A stretch of 64,000 bases of DNA from Acidobacteriota bacterium (GTDB lineage Bacteria > Acidobacteriota > Terriglobia > Versatilivoradales > Versatilivoraceae), in contig JAPPDF010000055.1 in the NCBI GenBank assembly GCA_028875575.1, forward strand, positions 1-64,000, in the 5' to 3' direction. Under the pieces are notes generated by a model. It was not told where the DNA came from, did no database searches, and saw only the letters and a program-made list of their open reading frames with translations. This document shows, piece after piece, positions 54,413 to 63,150 of this stretch. Made by a program: the position numbers and the translations under genes. Numbering within the stretch: the first letter of the stretch is position 1; each line of letters starts with the position of its first letter.

Positions 54413-55474
54413 CTACTGGTTCTTCTTTCTCTCCTCGGCCGCCGAGAAGGTGGTTTTCACCTTTTTGGAAAAGGCCGCGATCATGGTCTTGGCCTCCAGC
54501 GCGTGAGACCCGGTGGGAGCGATCTCCAGATACCTCTGATAGGCCTCCAGGGTGCCGGGAGCAGGGATCTGCTGGCCATCGTCGGTGACCGTGGCCATGC
54601 TGACCAGGGTGACAGCCAATTGGTACTGGGCCTCGGCGTTCTTGGGGTTGGCCTCGAGGGATTTCCTGAAGGCCTCCACCGCCTCGGCGGACTTGCCGGT
54701 CCGCACGAAAGCCGCCGCGATTCTGAAGTAGGCATCGGACAGTCTTTCCGGCGCCAGCTCGGCAATCCTCTCGACCGCCGCGTAGGCCTCGGTGCCCTTG
54801 CCGGCCATGGCCAAGGCTGAAGCCATGCTTCTCCGGTAAGCCACCTCGGAGTCGGGGTTGGACTTCTTTGAAAGAGCGGTGAGAGCGTTCCGGTAGCTGC
54901 CGACAGCCTGGTCGTACTTTCTCATCTGCCGGTAGGTGTCGCCCAGAAAGGCGTGAATCACGTGCTGATCCGGGTCCATCTTGGCGGCCCTTTGGAAGGA
55001 CAGGGCGGCCATGGTGAAGTTCTTCTTCATGAACAGGTCCCGCCCCTGCTGAAACTCCTGATTCAACTTGGCGTAAGCAGCCTGGTTACCCCCCCCTCCT
55101 CCTTTGGAGGTGCGAAGAGCAATGGGAGGCATGACGCGAGTTTCCTTCCCTCCCAGACACTGGGATCCGGGGCTGCAGACATCGACGACGTTCTCCCAGA
55201 CCTTGTCGTTGTCGATGTGCACCGAGACCTTGTAACGCCCGATGGGAATGAAGTAGCGGTTGAAGCGCCCCTTCTTGTTGGTCTTGGCCTTGATGGGCTT
55301 TCCGGCCCGCCCCAGGTTCTCGAACTGGATAACGGCGTCTCTAACGGGTTGACCGTCGAGCGTGACGACTCCTTCGACGGTGCCTCTTTGAGCCAGGGCT
55401 TCCGGCGGCTCAGCCAGAGCCGCAAAGGTCAGTACCAGGCCACAGGCCAGAAAGAATTTCCAATGCTTTCTCAT
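54413..55474 (-). CDS. Exported regulatory-domain plus TPR protein
   Basis: A 353-residue protein with signal peptide A-C-G-L-V-L-T-F-A-A-L-A. Residues about 30-115 form a carboxypeptidase-regulatory-like (Ig-type) domain: V-E-G-V-V-T-L-D-G-Q-P-V, then R-F-N-R-Y-F-I-P-I-G-R-Y-K-V. The rest holds about five TPR units (for example A-L-S-F-Q-R-A-A-K-M-D-P-D, A-V-G-S-Y-R-N-A-L, A-V-E-A-F-R-K-S-L-E-A-N-P-K). Two Cys (C-S-P-G-S-Q-C) could bridge. Common architecture in Acidobacteriota; probably periplasmic protein binding. Confidence 0.82.
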   Translation of the reverse strand: MRKHWKFFLACGLVLTFAALAEPPEALAQRGTVEGVVTLDGQPVRDAVIQFENLGRAGKPIKAKTNKKGRFNRYFIPIGRYKVSVHIDNDKVWENVVDVCSPGSQCLGGKETRVMPPIALRTSKGGGGGNQAAYAKLNQEFQQGRDLFMKKNFTMAALSFQRAAKMDPDQHVIHAFLGDTYRQMRKYDQAVGSYRNALTALSKKSNPDSEVAYRRSMASALAMAGKGTEAYAAVERIAELAPERLSDAYFRIAAAFVRTGKSAEAVEAFRKSLEANPKNAEAQYQLAVTLVSMATVTDDGQQIPAPGTLEAYQRYLEIAPTGSHALEAKTMIAAFSKKVKTTFSAAEERKKNQ

Positions 55475-55714
55475 GGGAACCTCCAGGGTCGTCTCCTCGG
55501 GGCTGGGGCGCGGTCGCGGCTACGGAACCGGGGCCGCGGCCAGAAAAATTGCACCGACGGAAGTTGTTCAAACAAGGGTCGATTATACGCCAGGGGTTCG
55601 CCCACCGCCACCCTTTCTTGAGCGGCCGTTGGGATGCCCCTCGCTTTGCATTAGGACGTAGAAACCGGTCAATGGGTTTCGAAAAGGAATGACCAGGGCG
55701 CCGGCGTCGCCCCA

Positions 55715-56836
55715 TCACCCGGTGGCAACCGGATTTGGAGAGAGTTGGCGCTGAAGGGCAGGCATGACCTCGGAAGCGAACAGCTCCAGGCTGTGGAGAT
55801 GCCGCTCCTTGTCATCCCAGTCGTGGGCCACCAGCGCCAGCGTGCCGAACGGTCCCACCTCCTGGCGGAGCTCAACGATTCGGCGGGTCACTTCGTCGGG
55901 ATCGCCCGCAACAACGACCTCGTTCATGAAGTAGTCGAGGTTGCAATCGGCGTCGTCCATCTCCGGGTCTCGCCGGAACAGCTTCAGCTCGCCCGCGAAC
56001 TTCCGCGTGAAGGTCAGGATATATTCAATGGTCCGTCCCAAGGTATTTTCGCGCGCCAGGCGCTTGGCTTCCGCCGTGGAGTCGGCCACGAAGACATTGA
56101 GCGAGACCTTCCAGTCTTGCGGCCGCGGAGTTCGCCCGGCCCGTTCGGCAGCCTGGCTGTAGGTGATCCAGTGATCCTTCAGAACCTCTCTGTGGAGCAT
56201 ATGGTGGCTGAAGGGCTGGAAGCCGTGAGCGCCGGCCATCTTTACCGTTCCCGAACCACGGCTCATGCAGGGCACTGCGATGGGGGGATGGGGAAGTTGG
56301 TAGGGCCGGTGAACCACTCCGGTGCCAAGCTCCGCCGAAATACTTTCCTTCAGACGGTAGTCCCAGAACCTGCCCGTCATCTCCCGGGGCGGCTCTTCGG
56401 CCCAGAGTTTCAGGATCATGTCGATGGACTCGGCAACCATGGCCCCGCTGTTCTTGGGCTCGACGTTATGGACTTCCAGGTCGGACGGAACCGCGCCCGG
56501 ACCAAAGCACAGATTGAGCCGTCCCTTGCAGAGGTGGTCCAGAAAGGCCAGGCGCCCGGCTACCTGGGCCGGGTGGTGGTATTGAAGACAGATAGGGGCC
56601 GGTCCCAGGCGAATCCTCTCGGTCAGGGTAAAGGCCTTGGCCAGAAAGATCTCCGGCATGACGATGTTTTCGTAGCTTGAGGTGTGGTGCTCGCCCACCC
56701 AGAACTCCTCGTATCCCCATTCCTCGCAACGGCCGATCAGCTCCAGGTCTTCGTCGTAGCACTGGGCCTTGGGCTTGTCCGGGTTGTGGATAGGCATCAG
56801 GAACATGCCGTATTTCAGAGGTTGATCGGGACTCAT
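55715..56836 (-). CDS. LLM-class flavin-dependent oxidoreductase
   Basis: A 373-residue luciferase-like monooxygenase from the ATG at 56836; a longer frame adds 22 residues. Early motif G-M-F-L-M-P-I-H-N-P, then E-F-W-V-G-E-H-H-T-S-S-Y-E and later P-P-I-A-V-P-C-M-S-R-G-S-G-T-V. FMN/F420-binding TIM barrel. Whether it uses FMN or F420 cannot be told. The sequence has a regular length. The gene stands alone, divergent from the sialidase-like pair. Confidence 0.87.
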   Translation of the reverse strand: MSPDQPLKYGMFLMPIHNPDKPKAQCYDEDLELIGRCEEWGYEEFWVGEHHTSSYENIVMPEIFLAKAFTLTERIRLGPAPICLQYHHPAQVAGRLAFLDHLCKGRLNLCFGPGAVPSDLEVHNVEPKNSGAMVAESIDMILKLWAEEPPREMTGRFWDYRLKESISAELGTGVVHRPYQLPHPPIAVPCMSRGSGTVKMAGAHGFQPFSHHMLHREVLKDHWITYSQAAERAGRTPRPQDWKVSLNVFVADSTAEAKRLARENTLGRTIEYILTFTRKFAGELKLFRRDPEMDDADCNLDYFMNEVVVAGDPDEVTRRIVELRQEVGPFGTLALVAHDWDDKERHLHSLELFASEVMPALQRQLSPNPVATG

Positions 56837-57144
56837 GGTGGATTCCTCGCTGGGTTGTCTGGGGGGATCTCCCCGTCTGCAAGACCGGAAACATATATTC
56901 AACCCCGGATAGAGTCAATCTCAAAAAGGGAGCCGTGAATGGCCGACCAATTGGAGACGAATCGGGTCGAGAGGGTGATCGAATGACTCTCATCCAACCA
57001 AGTTCGAGGAACGTCGTTCGGGGGCGCGCTTTTCTCTTTGAGTTGTCCCGAAACATCGAATAGATTAGGTGGCTGATTCACCGACAGGAGGCCACCTCGG
57101 CTCCAAGGCCGGGAGCTCCGACATCGAAGGGAGAGGAATCGAAG
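56837..57144. other. Divergent gap, no gene seen
   Basis: 308 bp between the LLM oxidoreductase (minus) and the sialidase-like gene (plus). On the minus strand a TTGACT and a TATATG occur with a 15 bp spacing (about 56890-56920), a poor candidate promoter. An ORF in this region is not supported. Confidence 0.4.
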
Positions 57145-58419
57145 ATGCCCAACGGGAACTGCTACACCGACGACTGGAAACGGACCACCCCCGACTATGC
57201 CGTCTATCTGCAGAAGGCTCCGGGGGAAAGGGACGAGTATTCCGACCACATTCACGTCTTTTACACGCCTGGGGGCGATCTCATGTGCATGTGGACCCAG
57301 GGCTCCCATGAGAGTTCCCCCGACCTCAGAGTGGTTTGCTCGCGCAGCCGGGATGGTGGAAAGACCTGGTCCCCGACTCTTGCCATTGACGAGTCCAAGT
57401 ACAAGAACATGGTTCCTTCGCTGGGATTTCCCCTGATCAGCCGCTCGGGAAGAATGTACTGCCTTTACAACCAGCACCTGGGATACGGCGACGGAGGTCT
57501 CTATTCCTCGCCCCTGCGGGTCAAGTACTCGGATGACGATGGCCACACCTGGGTCGCCAGCGGCGTGGACATCCCTTGGCGGCGGACCCGTTTCGACCAT
57601 CCCGATCCCAAAGTCCACCCCACGGGTATCGTCTGGCAGCAGCCCATTCGGGATGCCAAGGATCGCATGCTCGTGGGATTCACCCGGTGGAGCAGCCCCA
57701 TGGCCTATCCCCGGCCCATCGGGGGCAATCGCAACCACGGCGACAGCGGCATCGAGTTCATGCGCTTCGAGAATGTGGATGAGGGCCCCCATCCCAGGGA
57801 TCTGAAAATCACCTGGCTGCCGGACGAGGCCGGGACCGTTCGAGTTTCACCCAACATCGAACCCGAGCACTCCCGCGGCTACAGCCTGGCCCAGGAGCCG
57901 GGTCTGGTGCTTCTGCCGGACGGGCGATTGTTCACCACCATGAGGACAGTGACCGGCTATATCTGGTACACCGTTTCCGATGACCACGGCCACAGTTGGC
58001 GCCCCACCCAACCCATGCGCTTTCGAGACAACGGCGCCAAGGTCGAGCATCCGAAGTCGCCCGAGCCCCTCTACCGCCTGGCAGACGGCCGTTACCTTTT
58101 CTTCTTCCACAATCACTCCGGCTACCGGGACGGGGCCACCGGTCCCTGGGACATGGACGCTCGCAGGCCCGTCTACATTACGGTGGGAGAATTTCGCCCC
58201 CGGGCGGAACAGCCTCTGTGGTTCAGCGAGCCCAAGTTTCTCTTCGACACGCAGAAGGTGACCGCTGGAACGACCCGGCTCTGGTGGCTGGCCATGTACG
58301 CCAGCCTGACGGAGAGGGACGGCCGCCGAGTCTTCTGGTACGCCGACCGCAAACAGTTTGTCCTGGGAAAAAACATCACCGACGAGATGCTGGCCGACAT
58401 GAGAGCCCCGGAGGCCTGA
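57145..58419 (+). CDS. Sialidase-like six-bladed propeller protein
   Basis: A 424-residue protein with three Asp-boxes, S-R-D-G-G-K-T-W (68-75), S-D-D-D-G-H-T-W (129-136) and S-D-D-H-G-H-S-W (278-285), which define the BNR/sialidase superfamily. No signal peptide is seen at this start, so it may be cytoplasmic, or an earlier start was missed. The catalytic Arg triad and Tyr/Glu of true sialidases were not identified, so it may act on other sugar esters or bind glycans. The next gene starts 5 bp after its stop. Confidence 0.78.
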   Translation: MPNGNCYTDDWKRTTPDYAVYLQKAPGERDEYSDHIHVFYTPGGDLMCMWTQGSHESSPDLRVVCSRSRDGGKTWSPTLAIDESKYKNMVPSLGFPLISRSGRMYCLYNQHLGYGDGGLYSSPLRVKYSDDDGHTWVASGVDIPWRRTRFDHPDPKVHPTGIVWQQPIRDAKDRMLVGFTRWSSPMAYPRPIGGNRNHGDSGIEFMRFENVDEGPHPRDLKITWLPDEAGTVRVSPNIEPEHSRGYSLAQEPGLVLLPDGRLFTTMRTVTGYIWYTVSDDHGHSWRPTQPMRFRDNGAKVEHPKSPEPLYRLADGRYLFFFHNHSGYRDGATGPWDMDARRPVYITVGEFRPRAEQPLWFSEPKFLFDTQKVTAGTTRLWWLAMYASLTERDGRRVFWYADRKQFVLGKNITDEMLADMRAPEA

Positions 58420-58424
58420 GGTTC

Positions 58425-60293
58425 ATGAACATGAAGAAGATACGGATGAGATATCAGAAACCGTTCGGGTGGCTGGCAGTCCTCTTCCTTTCAGTGGCCA
58501 TCTTCTGGATGGGCTGTTCGGTGGCGCCTCCTCCCGGAGAGCAATCCGCTTCCGGTATTTCCGACGCGGATTCAGAGGCCAGCGCCATCTATCTGACCGA
58601 CCTGGAGAAGTGCCGGCCGGCTTCCGCCCTGGCCAGTGAATGGAAACATGGCACTTGGCGGTTGCTCTCCTACGCCACCGATTCCTTCAGTGGCAACCTG
58701 CTGGTGGCCGCCGAGGACAACCGGCCACCTGAAATCACCTATCCGCTGCAGCGGGAAGGGTGGCACCGGATCTACATCGGAATCTACCGCGAACCGTTCA
58801 CCGGCCCCAGACGGGTTCGGGTCCGCCTGAGCGACGACCAGGCCTTCGGCACCCTGACGGGGCTCGAGGGAGCCAAGGACCATCAGGAGCATTTCATCGA
58901 TGATATCTTCTGGAAGGAAGCCGACCTCACTGGCAGGGACATCGTCTTCAAACAGATTACCGAGCCCATGGCGGTGCACGCCTGGGTCGCCTACATCAAG
59001 CTGGTGCCCCTCACCCAGAAGCAGGTGCGCTCCATCCGGACTGACCGGCGTCGCAAGGACACCAAGAGACTGTTCATCCATAACGACGCCGGAGTGATCA
59101 ACCGCAGCGGAACCGAGCAGGAAATCCGGGATCAACTGGAACCGTTGCGGCATTCCGACGTGGCCCGGGTCTACTGGGAGTTCGGCACCGGCGACCGCGC
59201 CAAGCGTTTCTCCAAGATCGCCCGCGACCACTCGCTGGATTTGACCCAGGCGGCAGGGGGCCGTCCCTTCTTTACCAGCCCCCACGGCCGCTGGTGGGCC
59301 GAGAGCTGGAAGGCCTACCACCGGAACGGGGTGGACCCCTTTCTGGTGGCTGCCGAGTACGCCCGCCAGGTGGGAATAGAGTTCCATGCCTCCTACCGTC
59401 CCGGGGGCTTCATTTACCCGGACAACTATGGTCCGACCCTTCCGGGCGTCAGCTTTTATGAACAGCACCCGGAATTGGTCTGTGTGAATCGCGAGGGCAA
59501 GCCCATGCCCCGCGTCTCCTATGCCTTCCCCGAGACGCGGCGCTATGTGTTGTCGCTCTTTCGTGAAGTGGCCACGGAAAATCCAATCGACGGAGTGGCG
59601 GTTCTCTACAATCGCCGCCCACCGCTGGTGGCCTACGAGGCGCCGGTGGTTGACGGGTTTCAGAAGGAATACGGCCTGGACCCGCGCCAGCTTCCGGAGA
59701 ATGATCCTCGCCTCATGCGCTACCGCTCACGGTTCCTGACCCAGTTCATGAGAGAACTGCGGGCCGAGCTGGATCAGGTGGCTCTGGAACTGAAGCGGGA
59801 AAAGCCCTTTGAGATCACGACCGTGGTTTCCAATGGCGAAGAAAACCTGTTTTTCGGGATGGACCTGGACACCTGGGTGAAGGAGGGTCTGGTGGATGTG
59901 ATCGTCCCCTATTCCTCGGTCGAGCGGATAGGAGCCTATGGAAACAAGGTTGGCCCAAATACATGGGACGGAGAACCCAGCTGGGAGGACCCAGAGGATG
60001 TGGAGTGGTTTGTCTCTCTGGTCAAGGGCACCCGAACCCGGGTGGCCCTGAACATGATGCCGCGGTTCCTGACGAAGGAGGCTCAATACCGCAAGGCACA
60101 CCAGCTCTACGAGGCCGGCGTGGAGAACCTCTTCTTCTGGGACGGGACCCACAGAGTGCGCAATGTTCTGCGGCTGGGACACCGGGAAGAGGTGTCTGAC
60201 TGGATGGCTTCGGGCCAGCCTCCCTTCCGACCCACCAACGTAAGGGTTTGGGAGCTGGGGGGATGGGACCTGCACACGGAAACCCCCGGGTAG
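58425..60293 (+). CDS. Lipoprotein with GHL10-type glycosidase-like domain
   Basis: A 622-residue protein from the ATG at 58425 (ATG at 58431 is possible). Signal with lipobox W-M-G-C near residue 29, so it is probably lipid-anchored. Residues about 60-180 are a beta-rich region (F-S-G-N-L-L-V-A-A-E-D-N-R), then a TIM-barrel-like part with V-A-V-L-Y-N-R-R-P-P, D-P-R-Q-L-P-E-N-D, F-E-I-T-T-V-V-S-N-G-E-E-N and L-V-D-V-I-V-P-Y, typical of GHL10/DUF4015 proteins. Substrate unknown. Follows the sialidase-like gene in an operon. Confidence 0.75.
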   Translation: MNMKKIRMRYQKPFGWLAVLFLSVAIFWMGCSVAPPPGEQSASGISDADSEASAIYLTDLEKCRPASALASEWKHGTWRLLSYATDSFSGNLLVAAEDNRPPEITYPLQREGWHRIYIGIYREPFTGPRRVRVRLSDDQAFGTLTGLEGAKDHQEHFIDDIFWKEADLTGRDIVFKQITEPMAVHAWVAYIKLVPLTQKQVRSIRTDRRRKDTKRLFIHNDAGVINRSGTEQEIRDQLEPLRHSDVARVYWEFGTGDRAKRFSKIARDHSLDLTQAAGGRPFFTSPHGRWWAESWKAYHRNGVDPFLVAAEYARQVGIEFHASYRPGGFIYPDNYGPTLPGVSFYEQHPELVCVNREGKPMPRVSYAFPETRRYVLSLFREVATENPIDGVAVLYNRRPPLVAYEAPVVDGFQKEYGLDPRQLPENDPRLMRYRSRFLTQFMRELRAELDQVALELKREKPFEITTVVSNGEENLFFGMDLDTWVKEGLVDVIVPYSSVERIGAYGNKVGPNTWDGEPSWEDPEDVEWFVSLVKGTRTRVALNMMPRFLTKEAQYRKAHQLYEAGVENLFFWDGTHRVRNVLRLGHREEVSDWMASGQPPFRPTNVRVWELGGWDLHTETPG

Positions 60294-60425
60294 CCGGCCG
60301 GCTGGGGTCCCCTTTATATGGTCGAAGAGACACGGTCAATCCAGCCGAGCCCGGAAAGATTCCGAAAAGGCCCGCCTACGCCGTGCCGTGCGGATCATGC
60401 GAGGGAAAACGGCCGACTGCCAATA

Positions 60426-60465
60426 AAGACGAACCACAAGTGGACACGAATGAACACAAATGACA
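60426..60465 (+). repeat. Family A repeat at 60.4 kb
   Basis: AGACGAACCACAAGTGGACA then CGAATGAACACAAATGACAC, with the A unit period of about 10 bp. Confidence 0.7.
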
Positions 60466-60559
60466 CTTGAATGATTCGAGTTTCCGCCAACCCCTTGGAG
60501 TCTCTGGCGGATTGATTTTTGCCCTTTTCATGCCCCTTGGCAGATCCTTCCGGAGCCTT

Positions 60560-60633
60560 CTCCAACCTCTTGGTGGCCCTTCGTCGTCCTTCGTGCTCCT
60601 TCGTGGATAACTCTTTTCCCATTGTTTCAGACA
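60560..60633 (-). repeat. Family B repeat at 60.6 kb
   Basis: On the plus strand TCTCCAACCTCTTGGTGGCC, TTCGTCGTCCTTCGTGCTCC and TTCGTGGATAACTCTTTTCC lead into ATTGTTTCAGACA. It is the longest B copy, with the TTGTTTCAGACA tail. Confidence 0.8.
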
Positions 60634-60660
60634 CGATTCGGGAACGCTCGCCCGGACCGG

Positions 60661-61995
60661 TCAGGGATTTGCCTGCCGGTCCAGCCGGATCAGCGTTTGC
60701 AGCAGCAGGTTGGCGCCGTTGGCGACGTCCCGCGGCCTGGTGTATTCCTGTGGCGAGTGGCTGATTCCACCCACGCTGGGAACGAAGATCAGGGCCGAGG
60801 GAGCAATGCTGGCCATATTCTGGGCGTCGTGGGCGGCCCCGCTGGGCAGCCGGGCGTAGCTCAGGTCCAGGGCCTGGGCCGTTTGCCGGATCACCTCCTG
60901 CAGGTTCGGGTCGGTCAGGGTCGGCTCCACCCCGATGTCGATTTCCGTGAACTCGATCTCGGTGCCTGTCTCCTGACCGATGAGTCGCGCCCGGCGCCGG
61001 ATTTCCTGAAAGAGTCGCTCCAGCTTGGGTTTGGCGAGATCGCGCAGCTCCAGGCTGAGCTCCACCCGTCCGGGAATGACGTTGGGCGCTCCCGGCTCGG
61101 CCCTGATGCGCCCCACCGTGGCCACCTGTCTGCCGGGCAGGCTCGTGGCGGCCCGGTTGACCGCGATCACCAGCCTGGCGGCCGCCAGCAGGGCGTCCCG
61201 GCGGGCGTTCATGGGAGTGGTGCCGGCGTGGTTGGCAAAACCCGTCACGGTCACGTCCCACCAGCGGATGCCTACGAATCCCTCCACAATGCCGATGTCT
61301 GTCCCCTCCGACTCCAGGCTGCCTCCCTGCTCGATGTGCAATTCCAGGTAGGCCTTCACCTCTCCAGGGGGGCGGATGGCCCCGGAAATTCGGTCGGCAT
61401 CGCCACCGAGGGCTGCAATCCCCTGCCGGACGGACATGCCGCTGCGGCTGGATTCCTCCAGGGCCTGGGCGTTGAGCCGGCCCGACAGGGCGCGGCTGCC
61501 GGTCAAGCCTCCCTCTTCGTTGGCGAAGACGATGACTTCCAGCGGGTGTCGGGTCCGAATTCCATGCTCCTCCAGCACCTGGACGCACTCGATGGCCGCC
61601 ATCACTCCCAGCACGCCGTCGAAGGCCCCGGACAGAGGCACGGTGTCGATGTGCGACCCCAGCACGATAGGGGCGAGTTCGGGAGAACCGCCCGGCAGGC
61701 GTCCCGACAGGTTGCCGGCCTCGTCGATGCCGACTTCCAGGCCAGCTTCCTGCATGAGCCGGATCACGTAGGCCCGGCCGCTGAGATCGGCCTCGGTGAA
61801 CGCCAGGCGGGTTACTCCCTGAGGACTCCCTCCGATGCGGGCCATTCGCTCGATGCGCTTCTGGAGCCGTTCAGGGTTGACCCGTAGTTTTGCCGGCTCT
61901 TCGGATTCAGCCCCGTACAGGGGCCATCCGAGCAGCAGCAAGCCGAGGGTCAGGCGGAAGAGGTTGGGCAATCTGTTGGCTTCGGACGGCCGCAT
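60661..61995 (-). CDS. Exported M20-family amidohydrolase (carbamoylase type)
   Basis: A 444-residue protein with a signal peptide (L-F-R-L-T-L-G-L-L-L-L-G-W-P). It matches N-carbamoyl-amino-acid / allantoate hydrolase enzymes of peptidase family M20: zinc ligands in G-S-H-I-D-T-V, G-A-F-D-G-V-L, A-N-E-E-G-G, E-L-H-I-E-Q-G and G-I-S-H-S-P-Q-E, with F-A-N-H-A-G-T-T-P-M near the dimer domain. It hydrolyses ureido or amide bonds of amino-acid derivatives; the exported location is atypical of the usual cytoplasmic members. Confidence 0.9.
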   Translation of the reverse strand: MRPSEANRLPNLFRLTLGLLLLGWPLYGAESEEPAKLRVNPERLQKRIERMARIGGSPQGVTRLAFTEADLSGRAYVIRLMQEAGLEVGIDEAGNLSGRLPGGSPELAPIVLGSHIDTVPLSGAFDGVLGVMAAIECVQVLEEHGIRTRHPLEVIVFANEEGGLTGSRALSGRLNAQALEESSRSGMSVRQGIAALGGDADRISGAIRPPGEVKAYLELHIEQGGSLESEGTDIGIVEGFVGIRWWDVTVTGFANHAGTTPMNARRDALLAAARLVIAVNRAATSLPGRQVATVGRIRAEPGAPNVIPGRVELSLELRDLAKPKLERLFQEIRRRARLIGQETGTEIEFTEIDIGVEPTLTDPNLQEVIRQTAQALDLSYARLPSGAAHDAQNMASIAPSALIFVPSVGGISHSPQEYTRPRDVANGANLLLQTLIRLDRQANP

Positions 61996-62357
61996 GGGAT
62001 TCTCCTGGATTGGGCTGATTCCGCTGGTTGTCGAGGTTCCGGCAGGAGCCGGGCATGGGTGCGCCGGCCATCATACCCGATGCAGAGAGATCGGGATCAG
62101 CACCAGGCGTTTTACCGGCCTCGGGAGGGACGGCAAGGCTTGCGCCAACGGGATCGCGCAACTATACTGGCGATGTTCTCGAAGACTCCCTCTCCACACG
62201 GACCGTTTGTGGGGTGGTCCTTTGTCCAGGACCGCTTCCAGCCCTGCAGACAATTCGGGACCCGCGGTTTCCGTTCAGCCGGCAAACAGGTTGAACAGTG
62301 CGCAGGTGGAACCTCAGCCGAGAGCCGTAGGAGCCAGTGAAAGGAGAGGGAGACCTC
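61996..62357. other. Divergent gap, no gene seen
   Basis: 362 bp between the M20 gene (minus) and the repeat coiled-coil gene (plus). A candidate promoter (TTGCGC 62140-62145, TATACT 62163-62168, 17 bp spacer) faces the coiled-coil gene with a long leader of about 190 bases. Otherwise no feature is recognised. Confidence 0.4.
62140..62168 (+). promoter_or_regulatory. Possible promoter for the coiled-coil gene
   Basis: TTGCGC at 62140-62145 and TATACT at 62163-62168, 17 bp apart, about 190 bp before the ATG at 62358. The -35 is weak (3 of 6). Confidence 0.3.
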
Positions 62358-62936
62358 ATGAGCATCATGGTCACGGAGGTATATCAGGCGCTTGTCGATG
62401 CAGGGGCGTCAGAGGAAAAAGCCAGAGCGGCGGCAGAAGCGATTCCCGACATGTCGGATCTAGCGGACAAAAATGACTTTGCCGAATTCAGTTCCGAGCT
62501 GAAGCAGGACATCACCGCTCATCGGTCCGAACTGAAGCAGGACATTGTTGACGTTCGGTCCGAGCTGAAACAGGACATCGCCGAACTTCGGACCGAGCTG
62601 AAACAGGACATCGCCGAACTTCGGACCGAGCTGAAGCAGGACATCGCCGAACTTCGGACCGAGCTGAAGCAGGAGATCGCCGAACTTCGGTCCGAGCTGA
62701 AGCAGCACATCGCCGAACTTCGGTCCGAGTTCCAACGTGAGATTATTGAACTTCGGACCGAGTTCCAACGTGAGATTGCTGAACTTCGGACCGAGCTGAA
62801 GCAGGACACCGCCGATCTTCGGACCGAGCTCAAACAGGACATTGTCGGACTGAAGGCCGACCTGTACAAGCACATGTGGCTCATGCAGGGGGCAACCATC
62901 GTTGCCATCGTCGGACTTCTGAAGCTCCTGCCCTGA
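62358..62936 (+). CDS. Hendecad-repeat coiled-coil membrane-tail protein (DUF1640-like)
   Basis: A 192-residue protein from the ATG at 62358 (GGAGAGGGAG upstream). The N-terminus (1-46, D-A-G-A-S-E-E-K-A-R-A-A-A-E-A-I) is followed by eleven 11-residue units of type E-L-K-Q-D-I-A-E-L-R-T (residues 47-167), two of them with F-Q-R-E in place of L-K-Q-D. A hydrophobic C-terminal segment A-T-I-V-A-I-V-G-L-L-K-L-L-P anchors it in a membrane. The layout resembles DUF1640/CCDC90-type proteins. Right-handed coiled-coil rod. Function unknown. Confidence 0.8.
   Translation: MSIMVTEVYQALVDAGASEEKARAAAEAIPDMSDLADKNDFAEFSSELKQDITAHRSELKQDIVDVRSELKQDIAELRTELKQDIAELRTELKQDIAELRTELKQEIAELRSELKQHIAELRSEFQREIIELRTEFQREIAELRTELKQDTADLRTELKQDIVGLKADLYKHMWLMQGATIVAIVGLLKLLP
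62496..62858 (+). repeat. 33 bp tandem repeat, eleven units, in the coiled-coil gene
   Basis: Eleven exact-length 33 bp units begin at 62496 and step every 33 bp to 62826. The consensus begins GAGCTGAAGCAGGACATCGC and ends CGAACTTCGGACC. Central units are nearly identical at DNA level; the outer ones diverge and two (62727, 62760) carry GAGTTCCAACGTGAGATT. The pattern suggests recent unit gain or loss by slippage or unequal crossover. Confidence 0.95.
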
Positions 62937-63150
62937 TCGCAACGGCTCCGGTAGGTGAACTCGTAGGGGCCGAGTCCCCCGGACACACATCATCGGGCAA
63001 CGACCTGCCATTCCGGGTTCCGAGACCCTGCGCATTCCATCCCCTGAATCACGAAAATCGTACCCGCGGACGTCATTGTGCGCCTTGCCCCTGCGGTGGT
63101 AACATGCTGTCAACACCAGAGTTGATGTGAAGGTGGGAGGAGGCCCGACG

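Larger units (their letters stand above)
60294..60660. other. Gene-free stretch with repeats between convergent genes
   Basis: 367 bp. A family A unit (60426-60465) and a family B unit (60560-60633) are present, in opposite orientation, with no pair arms of the same family. The remaining bases hold nothing recognisable; the 397-residue minus frame running over it (60395-61588) is the wrong frame of the M20 gene. Confidence 0.7.

Noticed and set aside
60395-61588. A 397-residue Gly/Pro/Arg-rich minus frame over the M20 gene
   Set aside because: Wrong frame of the amidohydrolase; low-complexity composition.
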